Positions 54,130 through 63,968 of a stretch of 64,000 nucleotides of DNA are shown in pieces; within the stretch, counting starts at the first letter, position 1; each line of letters starts with the position of its first letter. The notes under the pieces were generated by a model. That model did not search any database and had not been told where the DNA came from. It saw only the letters and a list, made by a program, of their open reading frames with translations. Location: NCBI RefSeq assembly GCF_000381885.1, contig NZ_KB907215.1, forward strand, positions 296,163-360,162, written 5' to 3'. Both the position numbers and the translations under genes were made by a program. Source of the stretch: Actinomadura atramentaria DSM 43919 (GTDB lineage: Bacteria; Actinomycetota; Actinomycetes; Streptosporangiales; Streptosporangiaceae).

Positions 54130-55620
54130 CTACTGCGGCTTGACCAGTGGGAACAGGATCGTGTCCCGGATGCCCTTGCCGGTGAACGCCATGATCATGC
54201 GGTCGATGCCCGCGCCCATGCCGCCGGTGGGCGGCATGGCGTACTCCAGGGCGCGCAGGAAGTCCTCGTCGAGCTGCATGGCCTCCGGGTCGCCGCCCGC
54301 CGCGAGCAGCGACTGCTCGGTGAGGCGGCGGCGCTGCTCGACCGGGTCGACCAGCTCGGAGTACGCGGTGCCCAGCTCGGTGCCGAAGCCGATGAGGTCC
54401 CACTTCTCGGTGAGCAGCGGCTCCTCGCGGTGCTGGCGGGTCAGCGGGGACGTCTCCAGCGGGTAGTCCATGACGAACGTCGGCTGGACGAGCGTGTGCT
54501 CGATCAGCTCCTCGAAGATCTCCTGGACGAGCCGCCCCTGCCCCCACTTGGCGTCCACGTGGACGCCCGCCGCCTCGGCGTGCTTGCGGACGGTCTCGAT
54601 CGGCGTGTGCGGGGTGATCTCCTCGCCCAGCTTCTCCGACACCGACCCGTACAGCGTGATCCGCGGCCACTCGGGCAGCCCGAGGTCGATCTCGACGTCC
54701 CCGTGGCGCACGACGGTGGTGCCCAGCGCGGCGACGACCGCCTTCTGGTACATCCGCTGCGTCAGGTCGGCCATCGCGTTGTAGTCGAGGTACGTGCCGT
54801 ACGCCTCCAGCATCGTGAACTCGGGGTTGTGCGTGGAGTCCGCGCCCTCGTTCCGGAAGTTCCGGTTGATCTCGAAGACCTTCTCGATGCCGCCGACGAC
54901 GAGCCGCTTGAGGTACAGCTCGATCGCGATCCGCAGGTAGAGGTCCATGTCGTAGGCGTTGATGTGGGTCGCGAACGGCCGCGCCGCCGCCCCGCCGTGG
55001 ATCGGCTGGAGCATCGGCGTCTCGACCTCGAGGTACCCCTCGTCGTGCCAGAAGTCGCGGACCGCGCGCACGGTGGCGCTGCGGATGCGGGCCATCCGGC
55101 GGGCCTCGTCGTTGACGATGAGGTCGACGTAGCGCATCCGGACGCGCGCCTCGGGGTCGGTGAGGCCCGCGTGCTTCTCCGGCAGCGGCCGCAGCGACTT
55201 GGAGGTGATCGCGTAGCGGTCGGCCATGACCGACAGCTCGCCGCGCCGGGACGTGATGACCTCGCCCTCGACGCCGATGTGGTCGCCGAGGTCGACGTCG
55301 CGCTTCCACGCGTCGAGCGCGTCCTGGCCGACGTTGGCCAGCGACAGCATGACCTGGAGGTCGCCCGAGCCGTCGCGGATCGTCGCGAAGCAGAGCTTCC
55401 CGGTGTTGCGCAGGAGCATGACGCGACCGGTGACGCCGACCTTGTCGCCCGTCTCCGTGCCCGCCTCCAGCCCGGTGTATTTCTCCCGGATGTCGGCGTT
55501 GGTCGCCGTGCGGGGGAAGGTCACCGGGTAGGGGTCGATGCCGGCCGCGCGGAGGCGGTCGAGCTTCTCCCGGCGCACGCGCATCTGCTCCGGGAGGTCG
55601 TCGTAGGTCTCGTCGCTCAC
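54130..55620 (-). CDS. lysS: Lysyl-tRNA synthetase, class II
   Basis: The 496-residue enzyme attaches lysine to tRNA-Lys. The N-terminal OB-fold anticodon-binding domain (about 60-165, VGVTGRVMLLRNTGKLCFATI) precedes the class II core with motif 2 (FEINRNFRNEGADSTHNPEF) and motif 3 (GMGAGIDRMIMAFTG). The length is normal. It is the last gene of the cofactor block, 68 bp after coaX. Confidence 0.97.
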   Translation of the reverse strand: MSDETYDDLPEQMRVRREKLDRLRAAGIDPYPVTFPRTATNADIREKYTGLEAGTETGDKVGVTGRVMLLRNTGKLCFATIRDGSGDLQVMLSLANVGQDALDAWKRDVDLGDHIGVEGEVITSRRGELSVMADRYAITSKSLRPLPEKHAGLTDPEARVRMRYVDLIVNDEARRMARIRSATVRAVRDFWHDEGYLEVETPMLQPIHGGAAARPFATHINAYDMDLYLRIAIELYLKRLVVGGIEKVFEINRNFRNEGADSTHNPEFTMLEAYGTYLDYNAMADLTQRMYQKAVVAALGTTVVRHGDVEIDLGLPEWPRITLYGSVSEKLGEEITPHTPIETVRKHAEAAGVHVDAKWGQGRLVQEIFEELIEHTLVQPTFVMDYPLETSPLTRQHREEPLLTEKWDLIGFGTELGTAYSELVDPVEQRRRLTEQSLLAAGGDPEAMQLDEDFLRALEYAMPPTGGMGAGIDRMIMAFTGKGIRDTILFPLVKPQ

Positions 55621-55688
55621 CGTCTCAGGCTACCGACCCGTCCGAACGCGCCGCGAACCGATTCACAGCCTGTGGAAAACTCCGCGGC

Positions 55689-56471
<783 letters not shown>

Positions 56472-56528
56472 CAGGTCCCCGCTGGTCAGGTGTGCGATCC
56501 CCGGCCCGCCGGTGCGGACGGGCGGCGA

Positions 56529-57395
56529 TCAAGAAAAGTCAAGGCCGATGTCGAACGCGCGCGACGAGTGCGTGAGCGCGCCCACTGCAAGGTAGTCCAC
56601 GCCCGTCGCGGCCACGTCCGCGGCCCCGGCCAAAGCGAGGCCGCCGCTGGCCTCCAGTTCGGCGCGGCCGTCCACCAGCTTCACGGCCGCCGCCGTCTCC
56701 GGGACGGACATGTTGTCGAGCAGGATCGACGTCGCGCCCGCCGCCAGCGCCTCCGCGACCTGGTCGAGGGTGTCGCACTCCACCTGCACGTGCAGCGACG
56801 GGTAGACGGCGCGGATCGCCTCGTAGGCGCGGGTGACCGAACCGGCCGCCGCGACGTGGTTGTCCTTGACCAGCGCCGCGTCCGCCAGGCTCATCCGGTG
56901 GTTGACGCCGCCGCCGCAGCGCACCGCGTACTTCTGGAGGGCGCGCAGGCCCGGCAGCGTCTTGCGGCTGTCGCGGACGCACGCACCGGTGCCCTCGATC
57001 GCGTCCGCCCAGCGCCGCGTCTCCGTCGCGATGCCCGACAGGTGGGTGAGCAGGTTCAGCGCGGTGCGCTCCGCGCGGAGCAGGGCGCGGGTCGGGCCGG
57101 ACGCCGAGATCAGGACGTCGCCCGCCGCGACGCGGTCGCCGTCCGCGACGCGCGCCTCGTAGGCGACGCCGAGCAGTTCGAGGACGACGGCCGCGACCGG
57201 GACGCCCGCGACGACGCCGTCCTCGCGGGCGGTGAAGTCCCCGGCGGCGGTGTCGTCCGGGCCGAAGATCGGCTCGCTGGTGACGTCCACCGCGCCGTCC
57301 TCGGCGAGCGCGGCGCGGACGAGCGCCGCCGTCGCGGCCGGGTCGAGTCCGGCGGCGGCGAGGCGGGCGGCGAGGTCCGGGGTCAGGTCGGTCAT
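56529..57395 (-). CDS. nadC: Nicotinate-nucleotide pyrophosphorylase (quinolinate phosphoribosyltransferase)
   Basis: 288 residues from ATG 57395, which overlaps the nadB stop by four bases (ATGA). The enzyme makes nicotinate mononucleotide from quinolinate and PRPP. Signatures are RDSRKTLPGLRALQKYAVRCGG, HRMSLADAALVKDNH and the C-terminal LEASGGLALAG. Translational coupling with nadB ensures joint production. The reading frame is open far upstream, inside nadB, but that part is a shadow. Confidence 0.96.
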   Translation of the reverse strand: MTDLTPDLAARLAAAGLDPAATAALVRAALAEDGAVDVTSEPIFGPDDTAAGDFTAREDGVVAGVPVAAVVLELLGVAYEARVADGDRVAAGDVLISASGPTRALLRAERTALNLLTHLSGIATETRRWADAIEGTGACVRDSRKTLPGLRALQKYAVRCGGGVNHRMSLADAALVKDNHVAAAGSVTRAYEAIRAVYPSLHVQVECDTLDQVAEALAAGATSILLDNMSVPETAAAVKLVDGRAELEASGGLALAGAADVAATGVDYLAVGALTHSSRAFDIGLDFS

Positions 57396-59008
57396 CGGTG
57401 CTCCTCGTAGACGGTGGCGAGGCCGGTCCCGGCCCGCCGGGTGACCAGGTGGCCGCGCCAGGCGGCGTCGTCCCGGTCGGGACGGTCCGCGCGCCAGTGG
57501 CTGCCGCGCGTCTCGGTGCGCCGCCGCGCGGCCGCCGCGACGGCGCTCGCGACGGTGTGCAGGTTCGTCGCCTCCCACGCGGCCACGTCCGGCGCGACGT
57601 CGGCGGACGGGACGAGCGCGGCGAGGTCGGCGGCGGCGCGGTCCAGCCCGGCCGCGTCCCGCAGGACGCCGACGTGCGCGGACATCGTCCGCTGGACGGC
57701 CTCGCGCGCCGCGCCGGGCAGCAGCCCCGCGGGCCCGTCCGCCGGGACCGCCGGGCCGGGGTCGTTGCGGTCGGCGGCGACCGCGGCCGCGATGCGCTCG
57801 GCGAACACGAGCCCTTCCAGCAGCGAGTTCGACGCGAGCCGGTTCGCGCCGTGGACGCCGGTGCAGGCGACCTCCCCGCACGCGTACAGGCCCGGCACGG
57901 ACGTCCGCCCGTGCAGGTCGGTGCGGACGCCGCCGCTGGCGTAGTGCGCGCCGGGCGCGACGGGGATCGGCTCGGTGACGGGGTCGATGCCGTGGAAGCG
58001 GCACGCGGCGAGGATCGTCGGGAACCGCCGCTCCCACAGCTCCGCGCCGAAGTGGCGGGCGTCCAGCAGCATGCAGGGCTCGCCGGTCTCGCTCATCCGG
58101 CTCATGATGCCCTTGGCGACGACGTCGCGGGGGGCCAGCTCGCCGAGCTCGTGGCGGCCGGTCATGAACCGCGTCCCGGACCGGTCCACCAGGTGCGCGC
58201 CCTCGCCGCGGACGGCCTCCGACACCAGCGGCTGGCGGCCCCGCGCGCCCGGCCCGAGCCACAGCACGGTCGGGTGGAACTGGACGAACTCCAGGTCGGT
58301 GACCGCCGCTCCGGCGCGCAGCGCGAGCGCGACGCCGTCGCCGGTGGAGACCTCCGGGTTGGTGGTGGCGGCGAAGACCTGGCCGAGGCCGCCGGTGGCC
58401 AGGACGACCGCGCGGGCGCGGACCGCGCCGACGCCGCCGGGCCGCCCCTCGCCCATGACGTGCAGGGTGACGCCCGCCGCGCGGCCGGCCGCGTCGCGCA
58501 GCAGGTCCAGGACGAGCGCGTGCTCGATGACCTCGACGCCCGCGTCCTTGAGCGCGGCGCGCAGCGCGCGGCTGATCTCTGCGCCGGTCGCGTCGCCGCC
58601 CGCGTGGGCGATGCGGCGGCGGTGGTGGCCGCCCTCGCGCGTCAGCGACAGGTCGCCGCCGGGGTCGCGGTCGAACTCGGCGCCGCGGGCGATGAGCCGC
58701 CGGACGGCGGCGGGGCCGTCGGTGACGAGCGCGCGGACGGCGGCCTCGTCGCAGAGGCCGACCCCGGCGGTGAGGGTGTCGGCGAGGTGGTCGTCGGGGG
58801 TGTCGGCGGGGTCGAGCGCGGCGGCGACGCCGCCCTGCGCCCAGCGGGTGGAGCCCGCGTCCAGCAGGGCCTTGGTGACGAGCAGGACGCGGCCGTGCGG
58901 GCGGCAGTCCAGCGCGGCGACGAGCCCGGCGACGCCGGAGCCGATCACCACGACGTCGGCGTCGGCGGTCCAGCCGGGGGCGGGCGCCGTGAGCACACGA
59001 GCGATCAT
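57392..59008 (-). CDS. nadB: L-aspartate oxidase
   Basis: A 538-residue flavoprotein that oxidises L-aspartate to iminoaspartate for quinolinate synthesis. It has the FAD dinucleotide motif VVIGSGVAGLVAAL, STRWAQGGVAAAL and EGGHHRRRIAHAGGDATG, and the succinate-dehydrogenase-like GANRLASNSLLEGLVF. GAGGAGGGGC precedes the ATG. A palindrome at 59034-59050 and a terminator after panD make nadB the start of its own unit. nadA, normally adjacent, is not in the window. Confidence 0.97.
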   Translation of the reverse strand: MIARVLTAPAPGWTADADVVVIGSGVAGLVAALDCRPHGRVLLVTKALLDAGSTRWAQGGVAAALDPADTPDDHLADTLTAGVGLCDEAAVRALVTDGPAAVRRLIARGAEFDRDPGGDLSLTREGGHHRRRIAHAGGDATGAEISRALRAALKDAGVEVIEHALVLDLLRDAAGRAAGVTLHVMGEGRPGGVGAVRARAVVLATGGLGQVFAATTNPEVSTGDGVALALRAGAAVTDLEFVQFHPTVLWLGPGARGRQPLVSEAVRGEGAHLVDRSGTRFMTGRHELGELAPRDVVAKGIMSRMSETGEPCMLLDARHFGAELWERRFPTILAACRFHGIDPVTEPIPVAPGAHYASGGVRTDLHGRTSVPGLYACGEVACTGVHGANRLASNSLLEGLVFAERIAAAVAADRNDPGPAVPADGPAGLLPGAAREAVQRTMSAHVGVLRDAAGLDRAAADLAALVPSADVAPDVAAWEATNLHTVASAVAAAARRRTETRGSHWRADRPDRDDAAWRGHLVTRRAGTGLATVYEEHR

Positions 59009-59033
59009 GTGCCCCTCCTCAGGGGGTCGATTT

Positions 59034-59050
59034 TCGTCATTGTGACACTA
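59034..59050 (-). promoter_or_regulatory. Palindromic operator at the nadB promoter (NrtR-like candidate)
   Basis: Read toward nadB, the imperfect palindrome TAGTGTCA-CAA-TGACGA overlaps a possible -10 (CACAAT) and ends about 26 bp before the start codon. Position and TGTCA/TGAC arms fit a repressor of NAD synthesis; assignment to NrtR is inference from the nadBC context. Confidence 0.45.
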
Positions 59051-59070
59051 ACCCCGGGGGCGGCATGCGA

Positions 59071-59100
59071 CGGCCCCCGCCCGAACGCGGACGGGGGCCG
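59071..59100 (-). terminator. Terminator after panD
   Basis: A 9-bp stem (CGGCCCCCG and CGGGGGCCG), extendable by three pairs past one mismatch, 13 bp after the panD stop and just upstream of the nadB promoter. Confidence 0.75.
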
Positions 59101-59112
59101 GGAACGCGCAGG

Positions 59113-59529
59113 TCAGCGGTGGATCAGGTCACCGCGCGCGTCGGTCGTGCCGGGCACCGGCTCGGCCGGGTCCGAGCCGAGCGAGATGATGTTGTTCGAG
59201 CGGTCCACGTGGACGACGCGCGGCTCGAACGACCGCGCGTCCGCGTCGCTCATCTGCGCGTAGCTGATGATGATCACCAGGTCGCCGGGGGCGACGAGCC
59301 GCGCCGCCGCGCCGTTGATCCCGATGACCCCCGAGCCGCGCTCGCCCGCGATGAGGTAGGTCTCCAGCCGCGCGCCGTTGTCGATGTCCACGATGTGGAC
59401 CTGCTCGCCGGGCAGCAGGTCCGCGGCGTCCATCAGGTCCTGGTCGAGTGTCAGGGAGCCGACGTAGTGCAGGTCGGCCTGGGTCACCGTGGCGCGGTGG
59501 ATCTTCGACTTGAACATGGTCCGGAACAT
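59113..59529 (-). CDS. panD: Aspartate 1-decarboxylase proenzyme
   Basis: A 138-residue pyruvoyl enzyme that makes beta-alanine from aspartate. The self-processing site is Gly24-Ser25 in DLHYVGSLTLD, at the canonical position when counted from MFRTMFKSKIHR, which confirms the start. It follows panC, supplying the second substrate for pantothenate synthase. Confidence 0.97.
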   Translation of the reverse strand: MFRTMFKSKIHRATVTQADLHYVGSLTLDQDLMDAADLLPGEQVHIVDIDNGARLETYLIAGERGSGVIGINGAAARLVAPGDLVIIISYAQMSDADARSFEPRVVHVDRSNNIISLGSDPAEPVPGTTDARGDLIHR

Positions 59530-59546
59530 CGGGACTCCTTAGGGGG

Positions 59547-59565
59547 CGCCCGTCGCCGACGGGCG
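59547..59565 (-). terminator. Small hairpin between panC and panD
   Basis: An 8-bp stem (CGCCCGTC and GACGGGCG) around a 3-nt loop in the 42-bp gap. It probably modulates or stabilises the operon transcript rather than fully terminating it. Confidence 0.35.
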
Positions 59566-59571
59566 GGCGGA

Positions 59572-60435
59572 TCAGGCGGTTCGGTCGGGGAAGCTCAGCG
59601 GGACGTTGTCGATGAGGTGGGTGCCGCCGACGCGCCCCGCCACGGCGAGCACGGCCGGTCCCGCGTGGTCCGCGGCGACCTCCTCGAACGTCGCCGGATC
59701 GACGAGGACGAGGTAGTCCAGGCGCAGCGGCGGCTCGTCGCCGGCCGCCGCCGCGAGCACGGCCGAGGCCGCCTTGCGGACGGCGTCCGGACCGCTCCCG
59801 GCGGCCTCCGCGCCCGCCCGCAGCGCCCGCGACAGCGCCGTCGCGGTCACCCGGTCCGCGTCCGCCAGGTAGCGGTTGCGGCTGGACAGGGCCAGGCCGT
59901 CCGGCTCCCGGACGGTCGGCGCGCCCACGACCTCCACCGGGACGTTCAGGTCGGCGACCATCCGGCGGACGAGGGCTAGCTGCTGGGCGTCCTTCTCCCC
60001 GAAGATCGCCGCATCCGGGCGCACCAGCTGGAACAACTTCATGACGACCGTGAGCATTCCATCGAAATGCCCCGGCCGCGCGGCGCCCTCCACCCGCTCG
60101 CCCATCGGGCCCGCCTTCAGCGTGACCTGGGGCTCGGTGGGATACATCTCACGGACGGTCGGCGCGAACACCACGTCCACGCCCTCCTGCTCGCACACCG
60201 CGAGATCGGCGTCGAACGTTCGGGGGTAACGGTCCAAGTCCTCGCCCGCGCCGAACTGGAGCGGGTTGACGAAGACGCTCACCACCACCGCGTCGGCGGC
60301 CGCGCGGCCCCGGCGCATCAGCGAACGGTGGCCCTCGTGCAGCGCCCCCATCGTGGGCACCAGCGCCAGCGTCCCCGGCAGCGCGGCGCGGGCCGCGTCG
60401 AGTTCCGCCCGGGTCCGGGCTATGACGGGCGTCAT
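59572..60435 (-). CDS. panC: Pantothenate synthetase
   Basis: The 287-residue enzyme ligates pantoate and beta-alanine with ATP. It has the HIGH-like motif MGALHEGHRSLM, VNPLQFGAGEDLDRYPRT, GEKDAQQL and the KMSKS-like loop GLALSSRNRYL. GGGAAGGGAG lies before the ATG. It is 14 bp after the DUF2520 gene and directly upstream of panD. Confidence 0.97.
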   Translation of the reverse strand: MTPVIARTRAELDAARAALPGTLALVPTMGALHEGHRSLMRRGRAAADAVVVSVFVNPLQFGAGEDLDRYPRTFDADLAVCEQEGVDVVFAPTVREMYPTEPQVTLKAGPMGERVEGAARPGHFDGMLTVVMKLFQLVRPDAAIFGEKDAQQLALVRRMVADLNVPVEVVGAPTVREPDGLALSSRNRYLADADRVTATALSRALRAGAEAAGSGPDAVRKAASAVLAAAAGDEPPLRLDYLVLVDPATFEEVAADHAGPAVLAVAGRVGGTHLIDNVPLSFPDRTA

Positions 60436-60449
60436 GGGACTCCCTTCCC

Positions 60450-61334
60450 TCAGTCGGCCAGCACGCCGAGGAGGCGCTCGGCGTCCTCGGGCCTGAGCAG
60501 TCCGGCGGCCAGCGCGCGGTCGGCGGTCAGCCGGGCCAGCGCGACGTAGGCGGTGCGGCTCTCCGGCGACACCCGGCCGAGTTCCGCGACGTGGTCCGCG
60601 ACCGTCCGCGCGTCCCCGCGCGCGACGGGGCCCGTCAGCCCCTCCATGCCGAGCCGCAGCGCGTTGTCCAGCGACGCGCCGAGCAGCGGGCCGAGCGCCC
60701 GGCCCGGCTCCGCGACGCCCGCCGCGCGCAGCAGGTCCATCGCCTCGACGACCAGCGTGACCAGGTGGTTCGCGCCGCCCGCGAGCGCCGCGTGGTACAG
60801 CGGGCGGCGGTCCTCCTCGATCCAGACGGGCTCGCCGCCCATCTCCACGACCAGCGCCTCCGCGACGGGCCGCAGCGGCTCGGGGGCCGTCACGCCGAAC
60901 GTGACGCCCGACATGCGGTCGGCGTCGTCGGCGCGGCCCGTGAACGTCATGACCGGATGGACGGCCAGCGGGAGCGCCCCGGCGGCCGTCAGCGGGGCGA
61001 GCACCGCCGTGCCGTGGCGGCCGCTGGCGTGCAGGACGAGCTTGCCGGTGACGTCCACGCCCGTCGCGACGAGCCCGGCGGCCAGATCGGGCAGGTCGTC
61101 GTCGGGGACGGTCAGCAGCGCGAGATCGGCGGCGGCCACGGCCTCCTGCGGCGTGACCAGCGCGGCGTCGGGCAGCCGCTGCGCGGCGCGCTCCCTGGAC
61201 GGCCCCGAAACCGCGGACGCCGCGACGACGCGATGCCCGGCCCGCGCGAGCGCCGCACCGAGCGCCGTCCCGACGCGCCCCGCGCCGACGACGCCCACGG
61301 AAAGGCGGGCGGGCCTGTCCTGCGGGCTCGCCAT
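60450..61334 (-). CDS. Rossmann-fold DUF2520 protein (ketopantoate-reductase-like)
   Basis: About 294 residues. I take ATG 61334; ATG 61364 would add ten. The N-terminal NAD(P)-binding fold starts GVVGAGRVGTALGAALARAGH. The C-terminal DUF2520 helical domain has LHASGRHGTAVL, AVHPVMTFTG and YHAALAGGANHLVTLV. The two-domain plan resembles 2-dehydropantoate 2-reductase, and the gene is the first of the pan operon. A role in pantoate formation is an attractive inference, not established here. Confidence 0.85.
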   Translation of the reverse strand: MASPQDRPARLSVGVVGAGRVGTALGAALARAGHRVVAASAVSGPSRERAAQRLPDAALVTPQEAVAAADLALLTVPDDDLPDLAAGLVATGVDVTGKLVLHASGRHGTAVLAPLTAAGALPLAVHPVMTFTGRADDADRMSGVTFGVTAPEPLRPVAEALVVEMGGEPVWIEEDRRPLYHAALAGGANHLVTLVVEAMDLLRAAGVAEPGRALGPLLGASLDNALRLGMEGLTGPVARGDARTVADHVAELGRVSPESRTAYVALARLTADRALAAGLLRPEDAERLLGVLAD

Positions 61335-61383
61335 TTCCCCATCAAAATGGGCGAGTGACTCCATACCGTTCGTTCCAGTCCTC

Positions 61384-61411
61384 AGTGTAGGTACCGGACG
61401 TGCGCGGTCCA
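61384..61411 (-). promoter_or_regulatory. Promoter of the DUF2520–panC–panD operon
   Basis: TGGACC (61411-61406), a 16-bp spacer and TACACT (61389-61384) on the minus strand place the transcription start near 61377, 13-43 bp before the possible start codons. Confidence 0.5.
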
Positions 61412-61584
61412 GAGTACTTGGGATGTCACTTGTGGGGGGACGACCCCCCACACCCCCCGAGCGCGGAGCATGCATCCTCACTCGCTGGCGCTCGCTCCGG
61501 TGCATCCTCCGCGCTGCGGCCGCCCGGCCGCTCGCCTGGCGGCTCGCGGCCGTGCGCCCGCGGGCAACCCCCTGTCCTGCGCTC

Positions 61585-61748
61585 GCGTCGGCGGACAACC
61601 CCGTGGCTTTCGCCCATGCGTCGGCGAACAACCCCGTGGCTCTCACCCTTGCGTCGGGGACAACCCCGTGGCTTTCACCCTTGCGTCGGCGAACAGTTCC
61701 CGTGGCTCCCGCCCGTGTGTCGGCGAGGAACCCCGGTAGTTCACGCCG
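61585..61748. repeat. 33-bp direct repeat, 5 copies
   Basis: Units starting GCGTCGGCG at 61585, 61618, 61651, 61683 and 61716 (periods 33, 33, 32, 33), with the core AACCCCGTGGCT in most. Degeneration rises to the right and passes into a looser family of about 45-bp units to about 62100. Confidence 0.85.
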
Positions 61749-62106
61749 CGCGCGAAGGCAACCTCGATGGCTCGCCGCCGCGTGTCCGCAGGCCGCCCTT
61801 TGGCTCGCCGCCGTGCTCGGGGCAACCCGCTGCCCGCCAGCGCGCCCGCAGGCAACCCCTGGCTCACCGCCACGCTCGGGGACAACCCCGCTGGCTCACC
61901 GCCGCGCGTACGCAAGCGCCCCTGGGCTCGCCGTTGTGCTCGGTGGCAATCCCGGCGTCCGCCAGTGCGCGCACGCAGGCAACCTTTGGCTCGCCGCCGC
62001 GCTCAGGGGCGATCCCGAGTTCACCGCCGCGCGTCCGCAGGCAGCCCCGGGCTCGCCGCCGCACGGGGGCAAGCCCCGTGGGTTCGCCGCCGCGCGGGCG
62101 ACTCTC

Positions 62107-62690
62107 CAGGCTCACCGCCATACGGTTGCAGCCAGCCTTGGCCTTGCCGCCGTGCGGAGGCGACGCCCGGTCGTTCGCCGTCGCGGACAACGTCCTGAGC
62201 GCACCGCCCTACGGTTGCGGGCAACCCTGGGCGCACCGCCGCGCGAAGGCAACGCCCGGTCGCCGCCACGCAGACGACGTCCCAGGCTCACCACCCTGCG
62301 GTTGCAGGCAACCCTGGGTTCACGCCGCACTGGGCTAGCCCAGTGGTTCGCCGCCGCGCGGACGACTCGCCAGGCTCACCACCGTGCGGTTGCAGGCAGC
62401 TCTGGGTTTGTCGCCGTGCGGAGGCGACGCGCGGTCGTTCGCCGTCGCGGACAACTTCTTGAGCGCACCGCCTTACGGTTGCGGGCAACCCTGGGCGCAC
62501 CGCCGCGCGGAGGCAATGCCCGGTCGTTCGCCGCCGCTCGGACGACTTCCCAGGCTCACCACCCTGCGGTTGCAAGCAGCTTTGGGTTTGTCGCCGTGCG
62601 GAGGCCACCCGGTCGCCGCTGCGCGGACGGCTTCCTGCGGCTCGCCACCGTGCGACCGTGAGCCGGCCTGGGCTCGCTGACGCGCATGTA
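62107..62690. repeat. Array of about 88-bp repeats, each with a GGTTGC/GCAACC dyad
   Basis: The sequence GGTTGC recurs at 62124, 62213, 62300, 62388, 62477 and 62568 (periods 89, 87, 88, 89, 91), with a decayed seventh unit near 62656. The best units form GGTTGC-RG-GCAACC palindromes (62213, 62300, 62477). Between dyads lie CAGGCTCACC or GAGCGCACCG and GGTCGTTCGCCG segments. Alternate units are most alike, so a higher-order repeat of about 266 bp exists. Confidence 0.88.
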
Positions 62691-63179
62691 GGTGAACCCG
62701 GCGGTTTGCGGGTGCGTGCGCGGAAGGCCCGAAGTGGCCGTCCGGTTCTGTCGATTCAGTTGAGCGGCCCTCACGGCGCCGTGTGTTCATCCTGCACCAC
62801 TGAGCCGTCCAGCCGGGGTATTCGCCGTGGCTGGGAGGAGTCGGTCGCCCGCAGGTGGTCGACCGCGGTCGGTCGTGCCGCTGTGCTGGCTCTGTCCCGC
62901 GTGAGCCGTGGACTGCGCGGCCCCCAGCGCTCGCAACCGGGTGCTCCGCGCGGTGGCCGGCCCGAGCGCGGTCGGCAGGCCCTCCGGTCGGCTGACATGG
63001 CCGGCGAGGGAGAGGTCGCCAGGCTGCGGGTCGTCTCGGGATGGACGGGCAGCCAGGTGTCCACCGCGCGCGCGTCCTGGAAACCGGCCCGAGCGTGCTG
63101 TCCGGCGCAGCGGACAACGTCCGCGCCGACGACCAGGTCGCCAAGGGCCGCTTGTTCACGGGTCGTCATCCGCCCGCCC

Positions 63180-63660
63180 GTTCACCCACGTGGCCGGCGG
63201 GCGAGCGGTCGGCCGGGCGAACCAGCGACCGGCCGAACCAGCGACCGGGCGAACGAGCGACCGGGTGAGCAGGTGAGCGGGCGAGCAGATGGCCGGGCGG
63301 GCGGATGAGCGAGCGGGCGGATGAGCGAGCGGGCGGGTGAGCGAGCGGGCGGGTGAGCGGGTGGGCGGGTGAGCGGGTGAGCAGATGGCCGGGCGGGCGG
63401 GTGAATGGGCGAGCAGGTGAGCGGGCGAGCAGGCGAGCGAGCGGGCAGGAGAGCGAGCGGGCAGGAGAGCAGGCAGGTGAGCGATCGGCCGGGCGGCCGG
63501 GTGAGCAGGCGAGGGGGCGGGTGAGCAGGCGACGGGTGAGCGGGCGGGCAGCGGAGACGGGCGAGCAGGTGAGCGGGCGGGCAGCCGGGTGATCGCTGGG
63601 TGGTGGGGGCAGGCAGCCGGGTGATCGCTGGGTGGTGGGGGCAGGCAGGGCGGGGTCGGG
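63180..63660. repeat. G-rich, strand-asymmetric low-complexity tract
   Basis: About 480 bp composed of permuted tetramers GAGC, GGGC, GGTG and GCAG, with very little T or C run on the plus strand. Many GGG groups a few bases apart could fold into G-quadruplexes. Confidence 0.8.
63581..63644. repeat. Perfect 32-bp tandem duplication
   Basis: Two identical units starting GCAGCCGGGTGATCGCTGGG at 63581 and 63613. The perfection shows the duplication is recent compared with the surrounding repeats. Confidence 0.9.
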
Positions 63661-63968
63661 TCGCCGGGCGGGGGGCGCTAAGCATGCGCCGCCCGGCGTG
63701 CGTTTATGGGTTGATGGGGCTCGGGTCGGCGGGGAGAGCGGGGTGTCGGGTGATGGCTGGCGGGTGATCGCGTGGCGGGCGGCGGGGTTGTCTGGGGCTG
63801 AGTTGTTGAAGGGTGATCGACAGGCTGCCCGCCCACTCGGCAGAGACGGGCGGGCAGGCAGGCGGGCAGGTGGGTGGGCAGTTGTCGTACAGCGGGCCGC
63901 CTGAGGGGGCCGTCTGGGGCGGGTTGGTGGGCGGTGAAGCGGGGGCAGTCGGGCAGGTCGGTGGGCGG

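Noticed and set aside
60553..62661. A 702-codon plus-strand frame across the DUF2520 gene and the repeats
   Set aside because: It runs antisense through a well-supported gene and then through direct repeats with no ribosome site or domain; its length is explained by GC content.
62107..62690. CRISPR array
   Set aside because: The units are repeated over their whole length with no unique spacers, and no cas genes are present.
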